A DNA stretch of 7,320 nucleotides from Desulfovibrionaceae bacterium (GCA_030539415.1 JAUNSE010000097.1:1-7320), one strand, 5' to 3'. Numbered from the stretch's first letter, positions 1 to 6,180 are shown. Translations and numbers: made by a program. The notes: generated from the letters alone by a model not told the origin.

Positions 1-49
1 CTTCTCTCAATACAACCTGAAACCATCTTCAATTTTTGGAGGGTATGAG

Positions 50-1408
50 ATGAAGCGGTTCATTCTGCCTTTGACTCTCCTGCTGCTGGCAGTCCTGCTG
101 GCAGCGGGGCCTGAAGCCGTCACCGCGGCTCCGGGTATGGAACTGAAACTTCCCGAGGACTACACCAAGGCCTACATCACGCTGGGCATACTGCTGGTGG
201 CGGCCGTCATGTTCTTCACGGAGGTCGTGCCCCTGCCTGTCACGGCCCTGCTCGTGCCCGTGGCCCTGTCCCTGACCAAGGTCATTTCGTCCAAGGTCGC
301 CTTCAGTTTCTTCGGCGACCCGACCGTGGTTCTCTTTATGGCCATGTTCATTGTCGGCGAGGCGACGTTTGTCACCGGTTTTGCCGACAAGGTTGGCGGG
401 CTGGCCGTCAGGCTCTCCAGGGGAAATCCCATCCGCCTGCTTCTCTTCACCATGCTGGCCGTGGGACTGCTTTCCACATGTCTTTCCAATACCGGCACCA
501 CAGCGGTCGCCGTGCCGATGATTCTGGCCATGTGCCTGACCGCCAAGGTGGCGCCCGGCAAGATTCTCATGCCCGTGGCCTTCGCCTCGTCACTGGGCGG
601 CACCGTGACGCTCGTCGGCACCCCTCCCAACGGCATCATCAACTCCATGCTCGCCCAGACCGGGCAGACGCCTTTCGGCTTCTTTGAATTCGGTCTCATC
701 GGCGTGCCGCTTCTTATTGCCGGCCTGCTCTACTACTGCCTCATCGGCCATCGTCTGCTGCCGAAGGGACGCGAGCTGGAAGAGACCGACGACATTTCCG
801 AAGTCAGAAAACGCCGTCTGAACAAGATGCCGTATGCCATCGGCATTTTCGTCTTCGTTGTGGTCATGATGGCCAGCGAACTCATGCCTCTCACCACCGC
901 CGCCGTGCTGGGTGCCTGTCTCATTGTCATCACCGGCTGTCTCAATATGCGCGAGGCCTATCACAGCGTAGACTGGAACACGATCTTCCTGTTCGCCGGC
1001 ATGCTCTCCATGTCCGCGGCCATGTCCCAGTCCGGCGCAGCCCTCATTGTGGCCAACGCCGTTGTGAGCACCGTGCACGACCCGTGGATGCTGATGCTCG
1101 CCTGCTGCGCTCTCACCGGCATCATCACCAACTTCATGTCAAACACGGCCACGGCCGCGCTCATGGCTCCCCTGGCCATGCCCATCGCCGCCGCCAGCGG
1201 AATCTCACCGCTGCCCATCACCATGGGCATAGCCATGTCCGCATCGGCGTGCTTCCTCACTCCCATTGCCACGCCGCCCAACACCATCGTCCTCGGTCCC
1301 GGCAAGTACAGATTCATGGACTACGTCAAGGCCGGCTGGCCTCTGCAGCTCATTGTCCTTCTCATGTGCTGGTTGCTCATCCCGCTCATCTGGCCCTTCC
1401 ACCCGTAG
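50..1408 (+). CDS. SLC13/DASS family sodium:anion symporter (dicarboxylate or sulfate type)
   Basis: This is a 452-residue polytopic inner-membrane protein of the divalent anion:Na+ symporter family. A hydrophobic segment at residues 4-20 acts as a signal-like or first membrane helix. The two family hallmark hairpins are present: SNTGTTA at 146-152 and SNTATAA at 364-370, each followed by a proline-rich loop (GTPPN at 190-194 and TPPN at 408-411, then GPGKY at 416-420). In known family members the two SNT motifs bind the substrate carboxylates and sodium. The length is that of the compact carboxylate/sulfate type, and no TrkA-C (RCK) domains sit in the cytoplasmic loop at about 235-260. The start is fixed by GGAGGG at 38-43, six bases before the ATG. 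The substrate cannot be read from sequence: succinate/malate/fumarate or sulfate are all plausible, and sulfate reducers use this family for sulfate. Two CBS-ACT regulator-like genes follow on the same strand. Confidence 0.93.
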   Translation: MKRFILPLTLLLLAVLLAAGPEAVTAAPGMELKLPEDYTKAYITLGILLVAAVMFFTEVVPLPVTALLVPVALSLTKVISSKVAFSFFGDPTVVLFMAMFIVGEATFVTGFADKVGGLAVRLSRGNPIRLLLFTMLAVGLLSTCLSNTGTTAVAVPMILAMCLTAKVAPGKILMPVAFASSLGGTVTLVGTPPNGIINSMLAQTGQTPFGFFEFGLIGVPLLIAGLLYYCLIGHRLLPKGRELEETDDISEVRKRRLNKMPYAIGIFVFVVVMMASELMPLTTAAVLGACLIVITGCLNMREAYHSVDWNTIFLFAGMLSMSAAMSQSGAALIVANAVVSTVHDPWMLMLACCALTGIITNFMSNTATAALMAPLAMPIAAASGISPLPITMGIAMSASACFLTPIATPPNTIVLGPGKYRFMDYVKAGWPLQLIVLLMCWLLIPLIWPFHP

Positions 1409-1585
1409 GCCGGCCGCGGACGGGCCGCTCCCGATGCCGAAAGGGAGCATCCCGCACGGAGCGAGCGGACATGCTGCCGCTTCCTCCGCGAAACACAGCA
1501 GAGTCAGTACGGCACAAAAGGACGGCGTCCGCGCGGAGCGGACCGTCGGAGCGTGCAGTGAAAGCAAACATAAGAGGAAGCGCAA
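1409..1585 (+). other. Intergenic spacer between transporter and first CBS-ACT gene
   Basis: These 177 bases hold no convincing gene. Two inverted repeats are visible: gctccc/gggagc (1427-1432 with 1443-1448) and gacgg-cg-tccgc/gcggaccgtc (1521-1532 with 1538-1547). Neither is followed by a T-run, so neither is a classical terminator, and read-through from the transporter into the CBS gene is possible. I see no good sigma-70 promoter. A Shine-Dalgarno-like AAGAGGAAG at 1572-1580 serves the ATG at 1586. Confidence 0.5.
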
Positions 1586-2287
1586 ATGCTGATATTAGAC
1601 TGGATGCAGAACAACGTCATTGCCATCAAGCCCAAGACCAGACTGCTCGAATGCCGCAGACTGCTCAGGGAGAACAAGATAGGCCGTCTGCCCGTGGTTG
1701 ACGCTTCAGGCATTGTGGTGGGCGTGCTGTCCGCCTCGGATATCAAGGCCTGCATGCCGGCCCAGGACACGGGTCTGCAGGTGCTTGAGGCGCTCGACAT
1801 ACTGGCCGAGACCCAGGCCAGAGAAATCATGACCATTCCCGCCGTCACCATCAGCTACAAGAGCACGGTGACGCAGGCGGCCATGCTGATGATTGAAAAG
1901 AGCGTGACCAGCCTGCCGGTGGTGGACGAGGAGGGACATCTCAAGGGCATTCTGACCCAGTGGGACGTCTTCAAGGGACTGACGCACATGAGCGGCGCCC
2001 AGGTCATGCGCAATGCGGTGGAGGTGGGCTTCACCGTCGAGAACAGGCCCGGCACCCTGCGCTCCATTCTCGAGCAGATCGAGGGTGTGCACATTGCCAC
2101 GGTCCTTTCGGCCATAGACAGGGACGGCCGGCGCCAGGTCGAGATCATCTTCTGGTCCGCGGATCCCGCGAAGGAGGATGCCGCTCTCGACCGGCTGAAG
2201 GGGCATCCCTGCCTGCGCTACTGGGCCCGCGGCAGCGAGAGCTATGTGAATATGGAGATTGTCGGCAGCCAGCCGCAAAAAAAATAA
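1586..2287 (+). CDS. CBS-CBS-ACT domain protein (AcuB-like), first paralogue
   Basis: This is a 233-residue soluble protein. Residues about 1-60 and 79-135 form a CBS pair (Bateman module), each half ending in the ribose-phosphate contact pattern G-x-x-S/T-x-x-D: GVLSASD at 46-52 and GILTQWD at 121-127. CBS pairs typically bind AMP, ATP, S-adenosylmethionine or related nucleotides. Residues about 146-215 form an ACT-like domain beginning GFTVENRPGTLRSIL, the usual small-ligand (often amino acid) sensing fold. No catalytic domain is fused, so the protein probably works as a stand-alone regulator through a partner. The start lies 8 bases after GAGG in AAGAGGAAG, and the MLILDWM beginning is shared with the downstream paralogue. 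The two align without gaps at about 64% identity. It sits 177 bases after the transporter gene and is followed by a hairpin terminator candidate. Its ligand and target are unknown. Confidence 0.9.
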   Translation: MLILDWMQNNVIAIKPKTRLLECRRLLRENKIGRLPVVDASGIVVGVLSASDIKACMPAQDTGLQVLEALDILAETQAREIMTIPAVTISYKSTVTQAAMLMIEKSVTSLPVVDEEGHLKGILTQWDVFKGLTHMSGAQVMRNAVEVGFTVENRPGTLRSILEQIEGVHIATVLSAIDRDGRRQVEIIFWSADPAKEDAALDRLKGHPCLRYWARGSESYVNMEIVGSQPQKK

Positions 2288-2325
2288 TGCCGCAGCCGGG
2301 ATGCGCCGGCATCTGAATCCGAAGA

Positions 2326-2365
2326 GGGCCGAATGCGCGTGAAATCAGCGCGTTCGGCCCCTTTC
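2326..2365 (+). terminator. Hairpin terminator candidate after first CBS-ACT gene
   Basis: A 13-bp stem (2326-2338 with 2348-2360, one G-U wobble) closes a 9-base loop and is followed by CTTTC. It starts 39 bases after the stop codon. The stem is strong and GC-rich, but the U-tract is short, so termination may be partial. It separates the two CBS-ACT genes into at least partly distinct transcripts. The ATG at 2333, which opens a longer frame into the next gene, lies inside this stem. Confidence 0.6.
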
Positions 2366-2557
2366 ATGTCCTGCGGCGGCGGCAGGCGGGAAGTGGAACA
2401 GGAGGCTGTCCGCTTTGCCTACGGAGACCTAATTGGATATGAGAGGCGCGGTATCCGTCAGCGGGGCGCAAAGCCGGCTGCGGAGCCGCCCGGTCGCAGC
2501 ACAGGGCGGCATGCCGGCCCCGCCGGCTGCCGCGCGAACAGGAGAGAGGAACCCGCC
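2361..2557 (+). other. GC-rich leader of second CBS-ACT gene
   Basis: No gene is seen in this stretch. It contains a promoter-like block near 2408-2450 and then several GC-rich inverted repeats: cggct/agccg (2475-2488), a 7-bp gccgccc/gggcggc stem (2485-2491 with 2504-2510), and gccgg/ccggc (2513-2527). The first two overlap by a few bases and so compete. The Shine-Dalgarno GGAGAGAGGA at 2541-2550 is left unpaired in these models. No known riboswitch consensus was recognised. Confidence 0.4.
2415..2443 (+). promoter_or_regulatory. Possible sigma-70 promoter of second CBS-ACT gene
   Basis: TTGCCT (2415-2420) and TATGAG (2438-2443) are separated by 17 bases, each matching four of six consensus positions. 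The -10 side lies in the only AT-rich patch of an otherwise GC-rich leader. The same arrangement with a similar sequence occurs upstream of rimO (3382-3410), which raises confidence somewhat. This is a by-eye match with no experimental support. Confidence 0.3.
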
Positions 2558-3250
2558 ATGCTTATTCTGGACTGGATGCACAGCGATGCTGTCGCCGTCA
2601 CCCCCGCAACGACACTGCTTGAGAGCCGCAGACTCCTCAAGGAACACAAGCTTGGACGCCTGCCGGTGGTGGACAGATCCGGCGCGGTGGTGGGCATTCT
2701 GTCCGCCACGGACATCAAGGCCATTCTGCCCGCCCAGTCCACCGGCCTGGACATGCTTGAGGCATTTGATGTCCTGTCTGAAACGAAGGCTGGAGAAGTC
2801 ATGACCTCTCCAGCGGTCACGATAGGCGGCAGAAGCACCATGACCCAGGCGGCCATGCTGATGATAGAGAAGGGCGTGACCTGTCTTCCGGTGGTCGACG
2901 AGAGCGGACGGCTCATCGGCATGCTGACCCAGGACGATGTTTTCAGAGGGCTCACGCACATGAGCGGCGCCCAGGTCATAAAGCGCGCGGCCGAGATAGG
3001 CTTCACCCTCGAGAACAGACCCGGCACGCTGCGCGCGATTCTGGAGCAGGTCAGCGGCGTGCGCATCGCCTCGGTCCTTTCGTCCGTTGACGAGCAGGGC
3101 ATGCGCCAGGTGGAGATAGTCATCTGGGCCGAGGATCCGGAAAAGGTCAGGAAGGTTCTGGAGCATTTCAGTGCCGATCCCTGCCTGCGCTACTGGGCCT
3201 GGGCCGACGAAAGCCGCCTGAACGAGAGATTGGTCGGCGAGAAGTCCTGA
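2558..3250 (+). CDS. CBS-CBS-ACT domain protein (AcuB-like), second paralogue
   Basis: This 230-residue protein is a tandem paralogue of the preceding gene, with the same domain order and no gaps in the alignment: CBS1 about 1-60 with GILSATD at 46-52, CBS2 about 79-135 with GMLTQDD at 121-127, and ACT about 146-215 (GFTLENRPGTLRAIL). The G-x-x-S/T-x-x-D nucleotide motifs are intact in both CBS halves. The open frame extends upstream to 2333, but the true start is the ATG at 2558. It has a strong Shine-Dalgarno (GGAGAGAGGA, 2541-2550), it restores the shared MLILDWM N-terminus, and the upstream extension is arginine/glycine-rich and starts inside a terminator stem. The most divergent regions are residues 8-20 and the C-terminus after about 190, so the partners or ligands of the two copies may differ. 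A good terminator follows. The biochemical role is unknown. A nucleotide- and metabolite-sensing regulator is inferred from the family. Confidence 0.9.
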   Translation: MLILDWMHSDAVAVTPATTLLESRRLLKEHKLGRLPVVDRSGAVVGILSATDIKAILPAQSTGLDMLEAFDVLSETKAGEVMTSPAVTIGGRSTMTQAAMLMIEKGVTCLPVVDESGRLIGMLTQDDVFRGLTHMSGAQVIKRAAEIGFTLENRPGTLRAILEQVSGVRIASVLSSVDEQGMRQVEIVIWAEDPEKVRKVLEHFSADPCLRYWAWADESRLNERLVGEKS

Positions 3251-3303
3251 AGGATCGGGGGTGCTCCGTCTTCCGGGCTCCGCCGGCGGGCGGTCATGCG
3301 CGG

Positions 3304-3341
3304 CTCCGCTTTCCGCTGTGCGGGAGCGGAGTTTCTCTGTT
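3304..3341 (+). terminator. Rho-independent terminator of second CBS-ACT gene
   Basis: The stem CTCCGCT/AGCGGAG (3304-3310 with 3325-3331) carries a second CCGC/GCGG helix inside it (3313-3316 with 3320-3323), closing a TGT loop. It is followed by TTTCTCTGTT. It starts 54 bases after the stop codon and ends the CBS-ACT unit before rimO. Confidence 0.7.
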
Positions 3342-3381
3342 CGCACGCCGTGTCCGGCTGCCCGGAGCGGCGGTCCGCCCT

Positions 3382-3410
3382 TTGCCTGGCAGACAAGAAA
3401 GGGGTAAGAG
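3382..3410 (+). promoter_or_regulatory. Possible sigma-70 promoter of rimO
   Basis: TTGCCT (3382-3387) and TAAGAG (3405-3410) are spaced 17 bases apart, downstream of the terminator of the previous gene and 82 bases before the rimO ATG. The flanks resemble the block at 2408-2450 (both begin GTCCGC and then TTTGCCT, contain AGAC, and run into GAGAGG). The match to consensus is moderate and was made by eye. Confidence 0.3.
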
Positions 3411-3491
3411 AGGGGCCGCGCGTGTCCGAAAAATAGGTTTTCCACGGACCTGTCCGCAAAACAAAACCGCGCGCCGCAATCAGGAGAGAGC

Positions 3492-4868
3492 ATGACCCCT
3501 TCCCGCAACATCCTCATGGAGCACAGGCCCTCGGGCAGAAAGCCCCGGGCCCGCCGCGACGGCCTCAAGGTCTGGGTGAAGAGCCTGGGCTGTCCCAAGA
3601 ACACCGTCGATACAGAAAAGCTGGTCGGCCAGCTGGGGGCCGGCGTGCGGCCGGTGGCAGACGCAAGGAACGCGGACCTTCTTTTTGTGAACACCTGCGG
3701 ATTCATCGAGCCTGCCGTCAAGGAGTCTGTGCGCAGCATTCTGGATCTGGCCGGCGAGATTCAGGGACGAAAGAAGAAGCCTCTGCTGGCCGTGGCCGGC
3801 TGCATGGTGGGCCGCTACGGCAGAGACGAACTGGCCCGCGAGATTCCGGAAGTGGACGTGTGGCTGACGCCGGATCAGCGCGAGCAGTGGGGAGAGCTGC
3901 TGCTTGCCGCTCTGGACCGGCCCTACAGGCCGGAACTGCGGAGGCTTTCAACGCCGCCCTCCTATGCCTATCTCAAGATTTCCGAGGGATGCCGCCATCG
4001 CTGCGCCTTCTGCACCATACCCTCGATCCGAGGCCCCCTGCGCTCCTCACCGCGGGAGGAACTGCTGGCGGAAGCCGGCAGTCTGGCCGGCCAGGGGGTG
4101 AAGGAGCTGGTCCTCATAGCGCAGGACCTGACCGACTACGGCCAGGATCTGGGCCTTGACAGAACCGTCTTTCCCGACCTGCTCCGCTCCCTGGGCGATG
4201 TGGAGGGGCTGCGCTGGCTGCGCATGCTGTATCTCTATCCCAGGGGCATAACGCCGGAGCTGCTCGCTGCCGTGCGCGAGGTGGACGCCCTGCTGCCCTA
4301 TTTCGACATGCCCCTGCAGCACAGTCATCCGGACATACTGAAGAACATGGGCCGCCCCTTTGCCGTGGAGCCGGAACGCGTCTGCGGCCAGATACGGGAG
4401 GCCATACCCGATGCCGCCCTGCGCACGACCTTGATTGTGGGCTATCCCGGTGAAACGGACGAGCACTTCAGGCATTTGTGCGATTTTGTGGAGAAGATGC
4501 GCTTCACGCAGCTGGGCGTCTTCACTTTCTGGCCGGAAGAGGGGACCGTGGCGGCCGGGCTGCCTGACCAGGTGGAGGCCCATGTGAAGGAGGAGCGACG
4601 GGACATTCTGATGGAACTGCAGCAGGAAATCAGCCGGGACATACTGGAGGAGCAGGTTGGCAGCACGCAGGATGTGCTGGTGGACACGGTCAATCCCGAG
4701 TGGCCGGGCCTGCACAACGGCCGCGTCTGGTTCCAGGCGCCGGATGTCGACGGCATGTGCTACATCAGCGGCCCGGATGTGGCTCCGGGGGCCATGGTGC
4801 AGGCCGACATCGTGGAAAGTTCGGAGTACGATCTGACCGGTCTGGCCGTGGAGCGTCAGCAGGACTGA
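3492..4868 (+). CDS. rimO: Ribosomal protein S12 methylthiotransferase RimO
   Basis: RimO is a radical-SAM methylthiotransferase that adds a methylthio group to a conserved aspartate of ribosomal protein S12 in the cytoplasm. The 458 residues show the full family order. The N-terminal UPF0004 domain has cluster cysteines C34 (in SLGCPKNTVDTEKL, the RimO-type signature), C69 (NTCGF) and C104 (AGCM). The radical-SAM core has C167, C171 and C174 in EGCRHRCAFCTIPSIRG, with QHSHPDILKNMGR at 276-288 and GYPGET at 317-322. A C-terminal TRAM-like domain covers about 388-455. GCPKN and the short CxxxCxxC context favour RimO over MiaB. The start follows AGGAGAGAG (3482-3490). The basic stretch at residues 11-22 before the first strand is longer than usual, and an internal Met at residue 9 lacks a Shine-Dalgarno. 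It appears monocistronic, with its own promoter-like block and a terminator candidate. Confidence 0.95.
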   Translation: MTPSRNILMEHRPSGRKPRARRDGLKVWVKSLGCPKNTVDTEKLVGQLGAGVRPVADARNADLLFVNTCGFIEPAVKESVRSILDLAGEIQGRKKKPLLAVAGCMVGRYGRDELAREIPEVDVWLTPDQREQWGELLLAALDRPYRPELRRLSTPPSYAYLKISEGCRHRCAFCTIPSIRGPLRSSPREELLAEAGSLAGQGVKELVLIAQDLTDYGQDLGLDRTVFPDLLRSLGDVEGLRWLRMLYLYPRGITPELLAAVREVDALLPYFDMPLQHSHPDILKNMGRPFAVEPERVCGQIREAIPDAALRTTLIVGYPGETDEHFRHLCDFVEKMRFTQLGVFTFWPEEGTVAAGLPDQVEAHVKEERRDILMELQQEISRDILEEQVGSTQDVLVDTVNPEWPGLHNGRVWFQAPDVDGMCYISGPDVAPGAMVQADIVESSEYDLTGLAVERQQD

Positions 4869-4875
4869 GCCGGCC

Positions 4876-4906
4876 GGCAGTCACGCCAGGGGCGAAGTGC
4901 CTTTTT
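4876..4906 (+). terminator. Possible intrinsic terminator of rimO
   Basis: GGCA (4876-4879) pairs with TGCC (4898-4901), and inside it CGCC (4884-4887) pairs with GGCG (4891-4894) around an AGG loop. Five T residues (4902-4906) follow directly. The stem is interrupted by an internal loop, so it is weaker than the hairpin further on. The T-run placement, 8 bases after the stop codon plus the stem, is what supports it. Confidence 0.45.
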
Positions 4907-4918
4907 GCGCAACAGCAC

Positions 4919-4953
4919 AAAAAGAGAGCAGAAGCTTCCGCTTCTGCTCTCTT
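4919..4953 (-). terminator. Strong terminator of fba, possibly bidirectional
   Basis: A perfect 14-bp inverted repeat (4922-4935 with 4940-4953) has a four-base loop. On the minus strand it is followed by TTTTTG (complement of 4918-4923), a classical intrinsic terminator 41 bases past the fba stop. On the plus strand the right arm ends CTCTCTT and gives a weaker U-tract, so it may also back up rimO termination. Confidence 0.85.
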
Positions 4954-4993
4954 GAATTGAGGCGGGCGGCGGAACGCGCCGGCCCTTCAGGCT

Positions 4994-5932
4994 CTACTGG
5001 AAGAGAGCGGTCTTGCCGGAGGAGCCCATGACGTCGCGAATCTTGCGGGCAACCATCTGGTACACGGCCTCTCTGGCCGGCGTCAGGTACTGACGGGGGT
5101 CAAAGTGCTCGGGATGCTCGACCATGTGCTGGCGGATGGAGGCGGTCAGGCCCAGGCGGATGTCGGTGTCCACGTTGATCTTGCACACACCCATGCGGGC
5201 GGCCTGACGGAGCATGTCTTCCGGCACACCGCGGGCGCCGCCCACATTGCCGCCGTACTTGTTGCACAGCTCGACAAATTCCTGCGGCACGGAGGAGGCG
5301 CCGTGCAGCACCAGGGGATAGTTGGGCAGTTTGTCGCAGATGGTCTTGAGTCTGGGGAAGTCGAGATTCGGCTCGCCCTTGAACTTGTAGGCGCCGTGGC
5401 TCGTGCCGATGGCAACGGCCAGGGAGTCGCAGCCGGTCTTTTCGACGAAGTCGACGGCCTGATCGGGATCGGTGAAGGCATGCTCGGCGTTCTGGACATG
5501 CTCCTCGATGCCGGCCAGCTTGCCCAGCTCGGCTTCGACCCACACGCCGCGGGGATGGGCGTATTCGACCACCTTCTTGGTGATGGCGATGTTCTCTTCG
5601 TAGGGCAGGGAGGAGCCGTCGATCATGACGGAGGTGAAGCCGCCGTCGATGCAGTCCTTGCACATTTCGAAGCTCGGGCCGTGGTCGAGATGGACACAGA
5701 CGGGGATGGTCGGATCCTCGATCAGGGCGGCCTCGACCAGCTTCATGATGTAGGTCTGGCCGGCATATTTGCGGGCGCCTGCAGACACCTGCAGGATGAC
5801 GGGAGATTTTTCTTCAGAGGCAGCGCGCATGATGCCCTGAATGATTTCCATGTTGTTGACGTTGAACGCGCCGATGGCGAACTGTCCTTCGTAGGCAGCC
5901 TCGAACATCTTCTTGGGGCCGATAAGGGGCAT
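4994..5932 (-). CDS. fba: Class II fructose-1,6-bisphosphate aldolase
   Basis: This cytoplasmic, zinc-dependent TIM-barrel enzyme cleaves or forms fructose-1,6-bisphosphate from dihydroxyacetone phosphate and glyceraldehyde-3-phosphate, in glycolysis and gluconeogenesis. The 312 residues carry the type B signatures. HLDHG at 81-85 supplies the catalytic Asp83 and zinc ligand His84. EAELG is at 133-137, GTSHGAYKF at 176-184 holds zinc ligand His179, and LHGAS at 209-213 holds His210. NVDTD at 253-257 belongs to the substrate-phosphate region. GAFNVNN near residue 21 is the usual N-terminal motif. The start is set by CCTGGAGG on the minus strand (complement of 5939-5946), six bases before ATG. 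A tagatose-bisphosphate aldolase is the alternative, but the closest remembered relatives are epsilonproteobacterial and Calvin-type FBPs. It lies 244 bases downstream of surE, behind a surE terminator, so it probably has its own promoter. Confidence 0.94.
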   Translation of the reverse strand: MPLIGPKKMFEAAYEGQFAIGAFNVNNMEIIQGIMRAASEEKSPVILQVSAGARKYAGQTYIMKLVEAALIEDPTIPVCVHLDHGPSFEMCKDCIDGGFTSVMIDGSSLPYEENIAITKKVVEYAHPRGVWVEAELGKLAGIEEHVQNAEHAFTDPDQAVDFVEKTGCDSLAVAIGTSHGAYKFKGEPNLDFPRLKTICDKLPNYPLVLHGASSVPQEFVELCNKYGGNVGGARGVPEDMLRQAARMGVCKINVDTDIRLGLTASIRQHMVEHPEHFDPRQYLTPAREAVYQMVARKIRDVMGSSGKTALFQ

Positions 5933-6154
5933 GTCAATCCTCCAGGAAAAAGTGGACGAAGAAACGGGGTATGCTTTTTTCCGTCAGGCAAACAAGGCGG
6001 GAAGGCCGGGGAACACGGACATTTTGCCGTCAGTCCGGACACAATCCCTATTTTCACTGGGAAGCATACTGTATCCGGCGAAATTTATCCATAGCAAAAG
6101 TCAAATCAGAACAAGATGCGGCGCAGGGAAAGGGACTGAAATCCCCTTTGTTTC
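5933..6154 (-). promoter_or_regulatory. fba upstream region and leader, with probable promoter
   Basis: This is the gap between the surE terminator and the fba start, and it is more AT-rich than the genes. A by-eye minus-strand promoter candidate is TGGATA (complement of 6086-6091), 17 bases, TATGCT (complement of 6063-6068). A TTGACT also lies at 6099-6104 (minus) but has no fitting -10. Two near-identical minus-strand words, CTGACGGAAAAA (5976-5987) and CTGACGGCAAAA (6022-6033), lie 46 bases apart. An inverted repeat, cggac/gtccg (6016-6020 with 6033-6037), could form a leader hairpin, and a second one, aaaggg/cccttt (6129-6134 with 6144-6149), follows the surE terminator. No gene was found. 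Confidence 0.35.
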
Positions 6155-6180
6155 AAAGAAAATGACGGATATGCCGTCAT
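6155..6180 (-). terminator. surE terminator overlapping its stop codon
   Basis: On the minus strand, ATGACGG and CCGTCAT (complement of 6174-6180 and 6162-6168) form a 7-bp stem with a CATAT loop, followed by TTTCTTT. The surE TGA codon (6177-6179) is part of the left arm. The stem is short but perfect and the U-tract is good. Confidence 0.6.

Noticed and set aside
45..53. Three-codon ATG-AGA-TGA mini-frame overlapping the transporter start
   Set aside because: It sits only one base after GGAGGG, too close for initiation, and is most likely chance.
2333..2557. 75-residue N-terminal extension of the second CBS-ACT protein
   Set aside because: Its ATG sits inside a terminator stem with no Shine-Dalgarno. 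The paralogue begins at MLILDWM, and a strong Shine-Dalgarno precedes 2558.
2429..3739. 436-residue minus-strand open frame antisense to the second CBS gene and the start of rimO
   Set aside because: It is antisense to two clearly assigned genes and their intergenic terminator, with His/Arg/Gly-rich shadow composition.
5969..6069. Inverted repeat GTATGCTT/AAGCATAC, 8 bp, about 85 bases apart upstream of fba
   Set aside because: One arm overlaps the candidate -10 element and so would lie outside the transcript. An 8-base match at that distance is within chance.
5105..6094. Long plus-strand open frame antisense to fba
   Set aside because: It is a shadow of the high-GC aldolase gene: its composition mirrors the antisense codons, and there is no motif or ribosome site.
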